From NCBI GenBank assembly GCA_934668285.1, contig CAKUNB010000002.1, positions 1-32,433 on the forward strand: DNA of 32,433 bases, given 5' to 3'. The stretch comes from an uncultured Oscillospiraceae bacterium (lineage in GTDB: Bacteria > Bacillota > Clostridia > Oscillospirales > Oscillospiraceae). Both the position numbers and the translations under genes were made by a program. The stretch's first letter is position 1. Every line of letters begins with the position of its first letter. Shown here one piece after another: positions 17,807 through 23,631 of this stretch. Below the pieces are notes generated by a model. That model made no database searches, was not told the DNA's origin, and saw nothing but the letters and a program-made list of their open reading frames with translations.

Positions 17807-19087
17807 TTATTCCTGTAGGCCGAGCTTTTCCAGCGCGGCGAGGCGGAGGCAGGTGCAGAAGATGTCCATCGCCTGCCGCAGCTCGGCGACGGGCGGGAGG
17901 CTCGGCGCGATGCGGATGTTGCTGTCGTCGGGATCGATGCCGTAGGGATAGGTCGCGCCCGCGGGGGTCATCACAACGCCCGCCTCGGCGCACAGGGCCA
18001 GCGCCCGCTTTGCCGTGCCGTGCATCGCGTGATAGGATACGAAATAGCCGCCCCTCGGGCGCGTCCACGCGCCGATGTCCAGCGGCGCGAGCTGCGCGTC
18101 GAGCGCGTCGAGCACCGCCTGAAATTTCGGCGCGAGAATCGCCGCGTGACGCTGCATCAGCGCCAGCGTATGCGCCTTGTCGCGCAGGTAGCGGACGTGG
18201 CGGAGCTGGTTGACCTTGTCGTAGCTGATGGTCTGCACGGCGATCAGACTCTGTAAGTACTTCTGATTTTCGACCGACGTTGCCATGACGGCTACGCCAG
18301 CGCCGGGGAAGGTGACCTTTGACGTGGAGGCGAATTCATAGACCATATCGGCGTTACCGGCGTCGCGGCAGAGGGTCAGAATGTCGCGGAAGGGGACAAA
18401 ATCACCGAAAATTTCGTGGATGCAATACGCGTTATCCCACATCAGCGCGAAATCCGGCGCGGCGGGACGCAGCGCGGCGAGCCGGTCGACCGTGCGGTCG
18501 GAGTAGACGATGCCGTCGGGGTTGGAGTACTTCGGCACGCACCAGATGCCCTTGACCGCCGGATCCAGAACCGCCGCCTCGACCGCGTCCATGTCCGGCC
18601 CCTCGGCGGTCATCGGGATGGTGATCAGCTCCGCACCGAAGGATTCGGTAATGCGGAAATGCCGGTCATAGCCGGGCGCGGGGCAGAGAAATTTCACGAC
18701 CGGCTCCTTCGACCACGGGCGCGGGGAGTTTTTCAGACCGTGGGTGTAGGCCTTGGAAATGAGGTCGTACATCAGCGTCAGGCTGGCGTTGCCGCCGACG
18801 AAAATTTCCTCCGGCTGCGTGCCGAGCAGTTCGGCAAACAGGCGCTTTGCCGACGGCAGGCCGCTGACCTCGCCGTAATTGCGCACGTCGAGCGCGCCGT
18901 CCATGCAGTCGGCGGGGTCGGAGAGCACGGTCAGAATATCGCTGACCAGATCGAGCTGCTCCCGTCCGGGCTTGCCGCGCGCCATGTTAAGGGAAAGGCC
19001 GAGCGCCTTGTAGTGCTCAAATTTTTCCCGCAGCGCGGCATACTCCTCCCGCCGCTCCGCAGCGGATAATTGCTTGTAAGTTTTCAT
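17807..19087 (-). CDS. Aspartate aminotransferase, subgroup Ic-like PLP enzyme
   Basis: A 426-aa fold-type I PLP enzyme resembling the subgroup Ic aspartate aminotransferases (as in Corynebacterium), which interconvert aspartate and oxaloacetate with glutamate/2-oxoglutarate. Marks are MARGKPGREQLDL (35-47), the Tyr140 region PAPGYDRHF, Asn189 in KYSNPDG, Asp218 and Tyr221 in MWDNAY, the Schiff-base lysine Lys257 in STSKVTFPGAGV, and the substrate-binding arginine in NIRIAPSLPP. The start chosen is the ATG at 19087 because the family begins KTYKQLSAAERREEY and upstream codons are REP-derived sequence; the ribosome site is weak. It stands alone with its own terminator. Exact substrate preference cannot be read from sequence. 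Confidence 0.9.
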   Translation of the reverse strand: MKTYKQLSAAERREEYAALREKFEHYKALGLSLNMARGKPGREQLDLVSDILTVLSDPADCMDGALDVRNYGEVSGLPSAKRLFAELLGTQPEEIFVGGNASLTLMYDLISKAYTHGLKNSPRPWSKEPVVKFLCPAPGYDRHFRITESFGAELITIPMTAEGPDMDAVEAAVLDPAVKGIWCVPKYSNPDGIVYSDRTVDRLAALRPAAPDFALMWDNAYCIHEIFGDFVPFRDILTLCRDAGNADMVYEFASTSKVTFPGAGVAVMATSVENQKYLQSLIAVQTISYDKVNQLRHVRYLRDKAHTLALMQRHAAILAPKFQAVLDALDAQLAPLDIGAWTRPRGGYFVSYHAMHGTAKRALALCAEAGVVMTPAGATYPYGIDPDDSNIRIAPSLPPVAELRQAMDIFCTCLRLAALEKLGLQE

Positions 19088-19120
19088 AATATCCACAACC
19101 TTTCGGGAAATATACGGATA

Positions 19121-19205
19121 AACCGTGCAGGCAGTTTCAAATTCGCCGAAATCTGCCGAAAAATCAAAACAATTCTGCGGGATTGCCACGGCGCTTTGCG
19201 CCGCG
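19121..19205. repeat. REP-like repeat, truncated copy R6
   Basis: This holds the middle and inner right arm of the R4/R5 subtype (GTGCAGGCAGTTTCAAATTC to GGATTGCCACGG) but lacks both outer TGTCATTGC/GCAATGACA ends. The right side passes into GCGCTTTGCGCCGCG and stops just before the lipoprotein stop codon. With the short leader before the aminotransferase this fills the 127-bp gap. Confidence 0.8.
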
Positions 19206-19214
19206 CGGGTACGG

Positions 19215-19628
19215 TTACGATGTGCGGAGGAATTGGGATTCGCCGTCGGTGTCGGCCAGGTACAGCTCGCGCCCGTCGAGGCGGTAGTCGAAAACGAGGG
19301 TGTACGGATCAGCGGCGCCGCCGGTGATTTTGCAGGTCAGCGTATGTCCGCTGACGGTGAACGTGCCGGTGATGGTCTGCGTCTGTGTGCCGCGGTAGAC
19401 GGCGCTGGCGCTGAGCGTGCCGTCCTCGTTGAAGGTAAAGCTCTCGGTGATGTCCAGCTCGCCGCTGTGGGCGCTCGCCCACGTGCCGACCAGCTCGGCG
19501 GGAATGCTGTCCGTCGCCGTCGGCGCTTCTGTCGGTGCGTCCGTCGGCGTTTCTGTCGGCACACCTGCCGCACAGCCTGTGCACAGCAGCGCCGCAATCA
19601 AAAGGATCAAAATCAGTCCGCGCTTCAT
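19215..19628 (-). CDS. Small lipoprotein with a lipocalin-like GTW domain
   Basis: A 137-aa predicted lipoprotein. The signal peptide MKRGLILILLIAALLCTGC ends in a lipobox with lipidated Cys19. A Thr/Pro/Ala-rich linker (PTETPTDAPTEAPTATD) leads to a beta-rich domain with LVGTW, FNEDGTLS, GTFTVSGHTL and a closing strand LYLADTDGE. This GTW-type pattern is common in small secreted Firmicutes proteins with lipocalin-like folds, but the ligand is unknown. Its ATG overlaps the thioesterase stop (ATGA), and GGAGGGAGG lies just upstream, so the two are translationally coupled. Confidence 0.85.
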   Translation of the reverse strand: MKRGLILILLIAALLCTGCAAGVPTETPTDAPTEAPTATDSIPAELVGTWASAHSGELDITESFTFNEDGTLSASAVYRGTQTQTITGTFTVSGHTLTCKITGGAADPYTLVFDYRLDGRELYLADTDGESQFLRTS

Positions 19629-20293
19629 ATATCCTCCCTCCAGAGCCGCAGCCGGAAGCTGACCTCGCCGCTCTCCTTGACGCCGCGGACGAAAAAGCCC
19701 TCGGCGGTTTCCAGCCGTAGCGTCTCTCCGGCGAAGCACTCGCGGTCAAACTGCACATCCAGCGCCGTGCAGCCCGCGGGGGCGAGGCGCTCGCTGTGCC
19801 GGATGTATTGAATGTTGTTCAGGTGGCCGTTCGCGTCGATCTCCTCGGGCAGAATCTGCCACTGCGCGGCGGGTGTCATGTGCTCGGGCAGCGCCGTCCG
19901 TCTGGACGGCAGGGCGTCCTCCGGCTCGGCGGTGGGCAGCGACCAGAGGCAATCAATGTGCTTCAGGTTGACCAGCCGCCGCTTCTCCGCGTCGACGAGC
20001 ACCCACGTCTGTACGGCGCGGCCGACCGGCGTTTCCCCGTCGAAAACGGTAAATTCGCGTAGGCTGGCGGTCGCCGTCGGGCGGCGCAGGAAGGTCGTGA
20101 CGACCGGCTGCTCCACCGGCAGCCGCGTCAGCCGGACGCTGCACCGCACGAGCATCCACAGGCAGCCGTAGTCCCGCAGCATCCGGTCGTGATCGATGTG
20201 CAGGGCCTCGCTGTGCCCGATGGCGGCGGCCTGCAGCGCGGCGGCGGCGTCCGTCATCGAACGAATCGGCGCGGCAGAAAGGGAAAACATCAT
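19625..20293 (-). CDS. Acyl-ACP thioesterase
   Basis: A double-hotdog acyl-ACP thioesterase (222 aa) that would release fatty acids from acyl carrier protein. The N-terminal hotdog shows GHSEALHIDHDRML, LWMLVRCSVRL, the TASLREFTVFD strand and AVQTWVLVDAEKRRL. The second carries the catalytic-type motif EIDANGHLNNIQYI with Asp153, Asn155, His157 and Asn160. The start chosen is the ATG at 20293, seven bases after GGAGGT; the next codon is also ATG. Upstream reading would continue into sequence antisense to the promoter. It has its own extended -10 promoter and is coupled to the downstream lipoprotein. Chain-length preference is not visible. Confidence 0.88.
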   Translation of the reverse strand: MMFSLSAAPIRSMTDAAAALQAAAIGHSEALHIDHDRMLRDYGCLWMLVRCSVRLTRLPVEQPVVTTFLRRPTATASLREFTVFDGETPVGRAVQTWVLVDAEKRRLVNLKHIDCLWSLPTAEPEDALPSRRTALPEHMTPAAQWQILPEEIDANGHLNNIQYIRHSERLAPAGCTALDVQFDRECFAGETLRLETAEGFFVRGVKESGEVSFRLRLWREDI

Positions 20294-20318
20294 GGACGAC
20301 ACCTCCGTAATTTTCCCT

Positions 20319-20347
20319 ATTCTACCACGCCGATTTGCGCAAATCAA
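20319..20347 (-). promoter_or_regulatory. Promoter of the thioesterase-lipoprotein operon
   Basis: Minus strand: -35 TTGATT (20347-20342), a 17-base spacer and -10 TAGAAT (20324-20319) preceded by TGG (extended -10). It lies in the 103-bp gap after the tadA stop, so the operon can be read independently of XRE-tadA. Confidence 0.75.
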
Positions 20348-20396
20348 TGAAAAGTTCGGAAAAGTCCGAAGAAATCTCCGGTCGGAAGAAGCACCG

Positions 20397-21236
20397 TCAG
20401 CGGGCGGCCTCCGGCTTTTTCCACGTCCGGACGGGCGGATTTTCCCGCAGGCGGCGGAAAAATTCCTGTAACAGCGCCCGCGCCTCCGCCTCGCAGACAC
20501 CGGCGGCGACGGCGGGCCGGTGATTATAGGGCAGGGCAAACAGATTCGTCAGGCTGCCGCACGAGCCGGCCTTGGGGTCGGGCGCACCGTAGACCACGCG
20601 CGGAATGCGGGCATTGATAATGGCCCCCGCGCACATCGGGCACGGCTCCAGCGTCACATAAAGCGTGCATCTCCACAGCCGCCACCCGCCCAGCGTCCGG
20701 CAGGCCTCGTCGATGGCCTCCAGCTCGGCGTGAGAGAGGGCGTTTTTTGCCGTTTCCCGCCGGTTGCGGCCCCGACCGACGATGCGCGTGCCGTCGGTGA
20801 TCACGCAGCCGACCGGCACCTCGCCCTCGTCTGCTGCCTCCCGCGCCAGCGCCAGCGCTTCGTGCATGAATTGTTCCTCGGCTGTCATGGAATCCCCTCC
20901 GTTTTCCTCCATGATAGCCGATTTTTCGCGCGCCGTCAACTGCAAAAGCCCGTCGACGAGCAGCGCTGCGTCCTCCGGCGACGGCGGCTGGCCGTTTTCG
21001 CCCGCCGTCCGCGTCCGCAGTGCGCCGATCAGCCGCTCCCGATCCACGCCGGTGAGCAGATAGTCCGTGCTCACGCCGAACAGCGCCGCCATCGCCACCA
21101 GCAGCTCCGCCGCCGGAACACGCCGCCCCTGCTCGTACATTCCGACGGCGCTTGGGCTGACCTGTAACGCAGCTGCCAACTCCCGCTGCGATAGCCTTGC
21201 CCGCTGCCGCAGCAGGGCAATGCGTTTGCCAAGCAT
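20397..21236 (-). CDS. tadA: XRE-type HTH regulator fused in frame to tRNA adenosine deaminase TadA
   Basis: One 279-codon reading frame joins two normally separate proteins. Residues 1-75 are an XRE/Cro helix-turn-helix (LRQRARLSQRELAAALQVSP, then VGMYEQGRRVPAAELL and FGVSTDYLLTG), followed by a helical tail ending near residue 110 (LLQLTAREKSAIMEENGG). Residues 117-279 are a full TadA: His169-Ala170-Glu171 and PCPMC with Cys199 and Cys202 bind zinc and catalyse A34-to-inosine deamination in tRNA-Arg(ACG). The ATG at 21236 follows GGGAGG. Met117 has its own strong site, GGAGGGG five bases upstream, so free TadA is probably made as well. No stop codon separates the halves. A consensus promoter with paired operators points away from this gene about 100 bp upstream. 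Confidence 0.88.
   Translation of the reverse strand: MLGKRIALLRQRARLSQRELAAALQVSPSAVGMYEQGRRVPAAELLVAMAALFGVSTDYLLTGVDRERLIGALRTRTAGENGQPPSPEDAALLVDGLLQLTAREKSAIMEENGGDSMTAEEQFMHEALALAREAADEGEVPVGCVITDGTRIVGRGRNRRETAKNALSHAELEAIDEACRTLGGWRLWRCTLYVTLEPCPMCAGAIINARIPRVVYGAPDPKAGSCGSLTNLFALPYNHRPAVAAGVCEAEARALLQEFFRRLRENPPVRTWKKPEAAR
20886..20900 (-). promoter_or_regulatory. Internal ribosome binding site and start of tadA
   Basis: On the minus strand GGAGGGG (20900-20894), five bases, then ATG (20888-20886) beginning MTAEEQFMHEALALA, the usual TadA N-terminus. The site decides whether TadA can be made apart from the XRE part; starting here gives a normal 163-aa TadA. Confidence 0.7.
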
Positions 21237-21332
21237 CGCCTGCGCCTCCCTTTCGAAAAAAGCTCTCCGAGAGAAAGCTACCACAAAGCCGTGGCGAATT
21301 ATGCGGCTTTTTGTCGCGTGCGGTGAAAGTTC

Positions 21333-21370
21333 TTGACAGTACACGCTGCGTGTAGTACACTGAGCGTGTA
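21333..21370 (+). promoter_or_regulatory. Consensus promoter overlapped by two tandem palindromic operators
   Basis: -35 TTGACA (21333-21338), a 17-base spacer and -10 TACACT (21356-21361). Two 15-bp palindromes of the form TACAC-N5-GTGTA cover it: TACACGCTGCGTGTA (21340-21354) in the spacer and TACACTGAGCGTGTA (21356-21370) over the -10 box, separated by one base. This spacing puts equivalent bases 16 bp apart. Such an arrangement is typical of repression by a dimeric XRE/Cro-type protein; the adjacent XRE-TadA gene is the obvious candidate. The promoter points into the small-gene cluster. Confidence 0.85.
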
Positions 21371-21373
21371 GAG

Positions 21374-21550
21374 ATGGAAATAATTGGAAATCAAAGAAAG
21401 CCAAATACTTCTGTTTCTGCCTCCTTTTCAACGGAAGCAAAGAGAAATCGGACGAGCACGGAGCTGCAGATCCGTCGGTACGAGCACAGCTTCCGCCGGA
21501 GAAAACCGAAAATGCCTCGCTTGGATAAGCTGAATCCCGAGAGGAGGTGA
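21374..21550 (+). CDS. Possible small basic protein, first ORF after the operator-promoter
   Basis: A 58-codon frame starting MEIIGNQRKPNTSVSASFST and ending in a very basic stretch (RRYEHSFRRRKPKMPRLDK). It is much richer in A and T than the genes around it. No good ribosome site precedes the ATG, which lies only about 6 bases after the expected transcription start, so it would have to be translated nearly leaderless. Its stop lies inside the AGGAGGTGA site of the next gene, as coupled genes often have it. I do not recognise the product. It could also be an untranslated leader. Confidence 0.45.
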   Translation: MEIIGNQRKPNTSVSASFSTEAKRNRTSTELQIRRYEHSFRRRKPKMPRLDKLNPERR

Positions 21551-21556
21551 TTTCGG

Positions 21557-21715
21557 TTGACCGGATCCAAACCTGTTTGCTGGTGTGAGGGCTGCGGCGA
21601 GGAGCTTCCGCAGGGAACGCTCGCCTATTTCCTCGAGGGCCGCTGGTATTGCCCAGCCTGCCTGTCGGACTATGCGCGCGACTTCTTCCACGCGGAGCTG
21701 GTGCCGGTGGAATGA
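21557..21715 (+). CDS. Small zinc-ribbon protein
   Basis: A 52-aa protein starting at TTG (21557) behind a near-perfect AGGAGGTGA site 6 bases upstream. It contains two cysteine pairs, CEGCGEELP and CPACL, plus a cysteine two residues before the first pair (CWCEGC), spaced about 20 residues apart around AYFLEGRWY. This is a zinc-ribbon or treble-clef type knuckle. The acidic C-terminus ends AELVPVE. The stop overlaps the next start (ATGA), so it is coupled to the 77-aa gene. No function is known to me; the neighbours suggest nucleic-acid binding or transcription control. Confidence 0.75.
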   Translation: MTGSKPVCWCEGCGEELPQGTLAYFLEGRWYCPACLSDYARDFFHAELVPVE

Positions 21716-21945
21716 AGCTGGCCGAGCTTTCGGAGGGCTACCTGCGGTCGGCACAGCCGGTGCGCGTCCGCCTGCGCAGACTGCGCTGCCGCCTTAAGCT
21801 TGCCGGAACCGCACAGGAACGTGCCGCGCTTCGCCATGAGATCGCGCTGCTGACCCAGATCCTGACGCAGTGCAGCGAGCTTGCCGAGCTGACGGCGCAC
21901 TATTATGAAAGGAGCTATTACCGCAATGACAAATACACTCTCTGA
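21712..21945 (+). CDS. 77-aa helical protein of unknown function
   Basis: The start at 21712 overlaps the stop of the zinc-ribbon gene by 4 bases (ATGA). The N-terminal half is Arg/Leu-rich (VRVRLRRLRCRLKLAG), followed by a predicted helix AALRHEIALLTQILTQCSELAELT and a tyrosine-rich end. The sequence looks alpha-helical and could form a short coiled coil. No family is recognised. Its last 20 bases overlap the start of the sigma-region-4-like gene, so the two are tightly linked and probably act together. Confidence 0.75.
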   Translation: MKLAELSEGYLRSAQPVRVRLRRLRCRLKLAGTAQERAALRHEIALLTQILTQCSELAELTAHYYERSYYRNDKYTL

Positions 21946-22165
21946 CTACTCCGACGTGCGTCTGCCGCGGGACGCACAGATGCGGCGCATGCGCGCCGTG
22001 ATGGAAAACGAGCTGACGCCGCTGCAGCGCGATCTTTTGCAGGCGGTCTACTTTGAGAACGTCTCGCAGGCGGAAATCGCCGCGCGCCGCGGCGTGAGCC
22101 GCTCGACGGTGAGCCGCACCCTGCGCCGCGCCGAGCTGCGGCTGCGCCGCTTCCTTCGCTACTGA
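21926..22165 (+). CDS. Sigma-70 region 4-like HTH protein
   Basis: A 79-aa protein whose C-terminal two thirds match sigma-70 region 4: LTPLQRDLLQAVYFENVSQAEIAARRGVSRSTVSRTLRRAELRLRRFL, the GVSRSTVSRTLRRAE part being the recognition helix. Regions 1-3 are absent, so it cannot act as a complete sigma factor. Stand-alone region 4 proteins of this kind are common in Firmicutes mobile elements and phages, where they work as regulators or as part of a split sigma. The start at 21926 is supported by AAAGGAG upstream; an earlier in-frame ATG is less likely. It ends the tightly overlapping cluster. Confidence 0.82.
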   Translation: MTNTLSDYSDVRLPRDAQMRRMRAVMENELTPLQRDLLQAVYFENVSQAEIAARRGVSRSTVSRTLRRAELRLRRFLRY

Positions 22166-22201
22166 TGCGCTACGCCGCCTCATGCAGAATCTGACGCGCC
22201 T

Positions 22202-22230
22202 TTGGCGCGATAAACAGATTCTGGTATGAT
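22202..22230 (+). promoter_or_regulatory. Possible promoter of the 36-aa ORF
   Basis: TTGGCG (22202-22207), a 17-base spacer, TATGAT (22225-22230) preceded by TGG (extended -10). The expected start near 22237 would put the next hairpin at the very 5' end of the transcript. Confidence 0.5.
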
Positions 22231-22243
22231 ACATAAAAAACTG

Positions 22244-22281
22244 CCCCTTCGGACAAGCTAAGGTCCGGAGGGGATTTTTTT
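22244..22281 (+). terminator. Hairpin with T-tract: terminator or ribosome-site-masking element
   Basis: CCCCTTCGGAC (22244-22254) and GTCCGGAGGGG (22263-22273) form an 11-bp stem with one G-T pair and an 8-base loop, followed by A and seven Ts. It has the form of an intrinsic terminator for the preceding cluster. The 3' arm also contains GGAGGGG, the ribosome site of the next ORF, so the same hairpin would hide that site. Confidence 0.7.
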
Positions 22282-22392
22282 ATGGAACAACGTCCGCAGC
22301 AGCCCGAGCGCATGCAGGAGCTGCGCGATCCCAAGCTGCCCGCCATCCACGCAAACAAAACCGGAAACCGCGCCGAGCAGCGCCGCATTTAG
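22282..22392 (+). CDS. Possible 36-aa protein
   Basis: MEQRPQQPERMQELRDPKLP and a basic, polar end with NKTGNRAEQRR. It is supported by GGAGGGG 8 bases before the ATG and a possible promoter upstream. Against it stand the very short length and the terminator-like hairpin covering the ribosome site. No family is recognised. Confidence 0.45.
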   Translation: MEQRPQQPERMQELRDPKLPAIHANKTGNRAEQRRI

Positions 22393-22418
22393 GGCACGTA
22401 GGCAGCATCGATAGCCGC

Positions 22419-22452
22419 TCGTAGGGCGGGCTGGGGGCAGCCTGCTCTACGA
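22419..22452. repeat. GC-rich hairpin repeat (family A, copy 5)
   Basis: Arms TCGTAGGGCGGGCTG (22419-22433) and CAGCCTGCTCTACGA (22438-22452) pair along 15 positions with two G-T pairs around a 4-base loop. It is preceded by GGCAGCATCGATAG, resembling the family B start. It fills most of the gap before spoIIP. Confidence 0.75.
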
Positions 22453-22530
22453 ACGGATTACGAAATTGCCTGCAACCTCTTGTTCTATTTCCGCGCCCCT
22501 GCGCATAGATAGCATACAGGAGTTGATCGC

Positions 22531-23532
22531 ATGAGAACAAAAGAGCGGCTGACGCTGCGGGGGGTTTGCTTTGCGCTGCTGGTGACGGCGGCGGTGCTGC
22601 GGGTTGCGATGCTGCTTGGCGGGCAGGGCGGACAGGCGGCGGCGCTGTTTTTCGGGCTGGGCCTGCTGCCGGAGCAGCTGCGCGTGCAGGAGCGGCCGAG
22701 CGTGCCTGCGGACGAGCCTGCTGCGACCGCCGAACCGACCTTCCCGACACTGGAATACCATTCCCCTGCCCGCACGCTGCTGTTCACGGCGGCGGACGCG
22801 GCGCTGGTGGACATTGCCAACGGCCCGAACGCGGACCTTGATCCGGCGGCGCTGATCACGCAGCCGATTTCCTTCGACCTGACCGCCGAGGGGCCGCTGG
22901 TGCTGATCGTACATACCCACGCGACGGAGAGCTACACCTGCGCCGACGGCGACGATTACGAGACGGACGAGCCGTACCACACGGAGGACACGCAGTTCAA
23001 CGTCGTCCGCGTCGGGCAGGCGCTGTGCGACCGCCTCAACGAGCACGGTATTGCGGCGGTGCACGACGAAACGCTCTATGACGCAGCGGGCTATTACGAT
23101 GCCTACGAGCGCACGGCGGAGGGAATTGCGGCCTATCTTGCGCAGTATCCGTCGATTCAGATGGTGATCGACGTGCACCGCGACTCGATCGACGACGGCG
23201 ACGGCGGCGAGCTGGCCCTGACGACGACGCTCGGCGGGCAGGAGGCGGCGCGGCTGCTGCTGGTGATGGGGACGGATATCGCCGGGCTGACCCATCCGAA
23301 CTGGCGGGAGAATCTGTCGTTTGCCATGCAGCTGCAGGCGCTGTGCGAGCGGGACGCGCCGGGGCTGTTCCGGCAGATGTCGCTGCGCTCGCAGCGATAT
23401 AACGAGCATCTTACGCCGCATTCCATCCTCGTCGAGGTCGGCGCGGCGGGCAACACGCTCCGGCAGGCGCTGCGTTCCGTCGAATTTCTGGCCGACGAGC
23501 TGACCGAGCTGCTGCAGGCCGCAGGGGAATGA
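22531..23532 (+). CDS. spoIIP: Stage II sporulation protein P (SpoIIP amidase/endopeptidase)
   Basis: SpoIIP-type peptidoglycan hydrolase (333 aa), which with SpoIID and SpoIIM drives engulfment of the forespore. An N-terminal membrane helix (about 11-31) is followed by a Pro/Ala-rich linker and the amidase fold: His128 and His130 in VLIVHTHATESY, the VIDVHRDSI motif with His216 and Asp218, and catalytic-type Glu302 in ILVEVGAAGN. The start follows AGGAG by 7 bases. It stands alone, facing the foldase gene across a terminator. No clear sigma-E promoter was found. Its presence suggests a spore-forming organism. Confidence 0.93.
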   Translation: MRTKERLTLRGVCFALLVTAAVLRVAMLLGGQGGQAAALFFGLGLLPEQLRVQERPSVPADEPAATAEPTFPTLEYHSPARTLLFTAADAALVDIANGPNADLDPAALITQPISFDLTAEGPLVLIVHTHATESYTCADGDDYETDEPYHTEDTQFNVVRVGQALCDRLNEHGIAAVHDETLYDAAGYYDAYERTAEGIAAYLAQYPSIQMVIDVHRDSIDDGDGGELALTTTLGGQEAARLLLVMGTDIAGLTHPNWRENLSFAMQLQALCERDAPGLFRQMSLRSQRYNEHLTPHSILVEVGAAGNTLRQALRSVEFLADELTELLQAAGE

Positions 23533-23584
23533 AGGGCGGCGCGATGTGGGCATCGCGCCTTACGCATGGACGGGGCTTGGGTGC

Positions 23585-23619
23585 AAAAAAAGGCGCTGCA
23601 TCCGGCTTGGATGCAGCGC
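23585..23619 (-). terminator. Intrinsic terminator of the foldase gene
   Basis: Minus strand: GCGCTGCATCC and GGATGCAGCGC, a perfect 11-bp stem with a 5-base loop, followed by C and seven Ts (the A-run at 23585-23591 on the plus strand). It starts 12 bases after the foldase stop. No T-run follows in the plus direction, so it serves the minus strand. Confidence 0.92.
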
Positions 23620-23631
23620 TGTGAGAATTCT

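Noticed and set aside
21285..21312. AAAGCCG/CGGCTTT stem with Ts between the divergent promoters as a terminator
   Set aside because: The stem is only 7 bp with a 12-base loop, and no plus-strand gene ends upstream of it; it may instead be part of the XRE-tadA promoter region.
22510..22520. CATACA upstream of spoIIP as a sigma-E -10 box
   Set aside because: It directly adjoins the ribosome site, leaving no leader, and no matching -35 sequence lies at the right distance.
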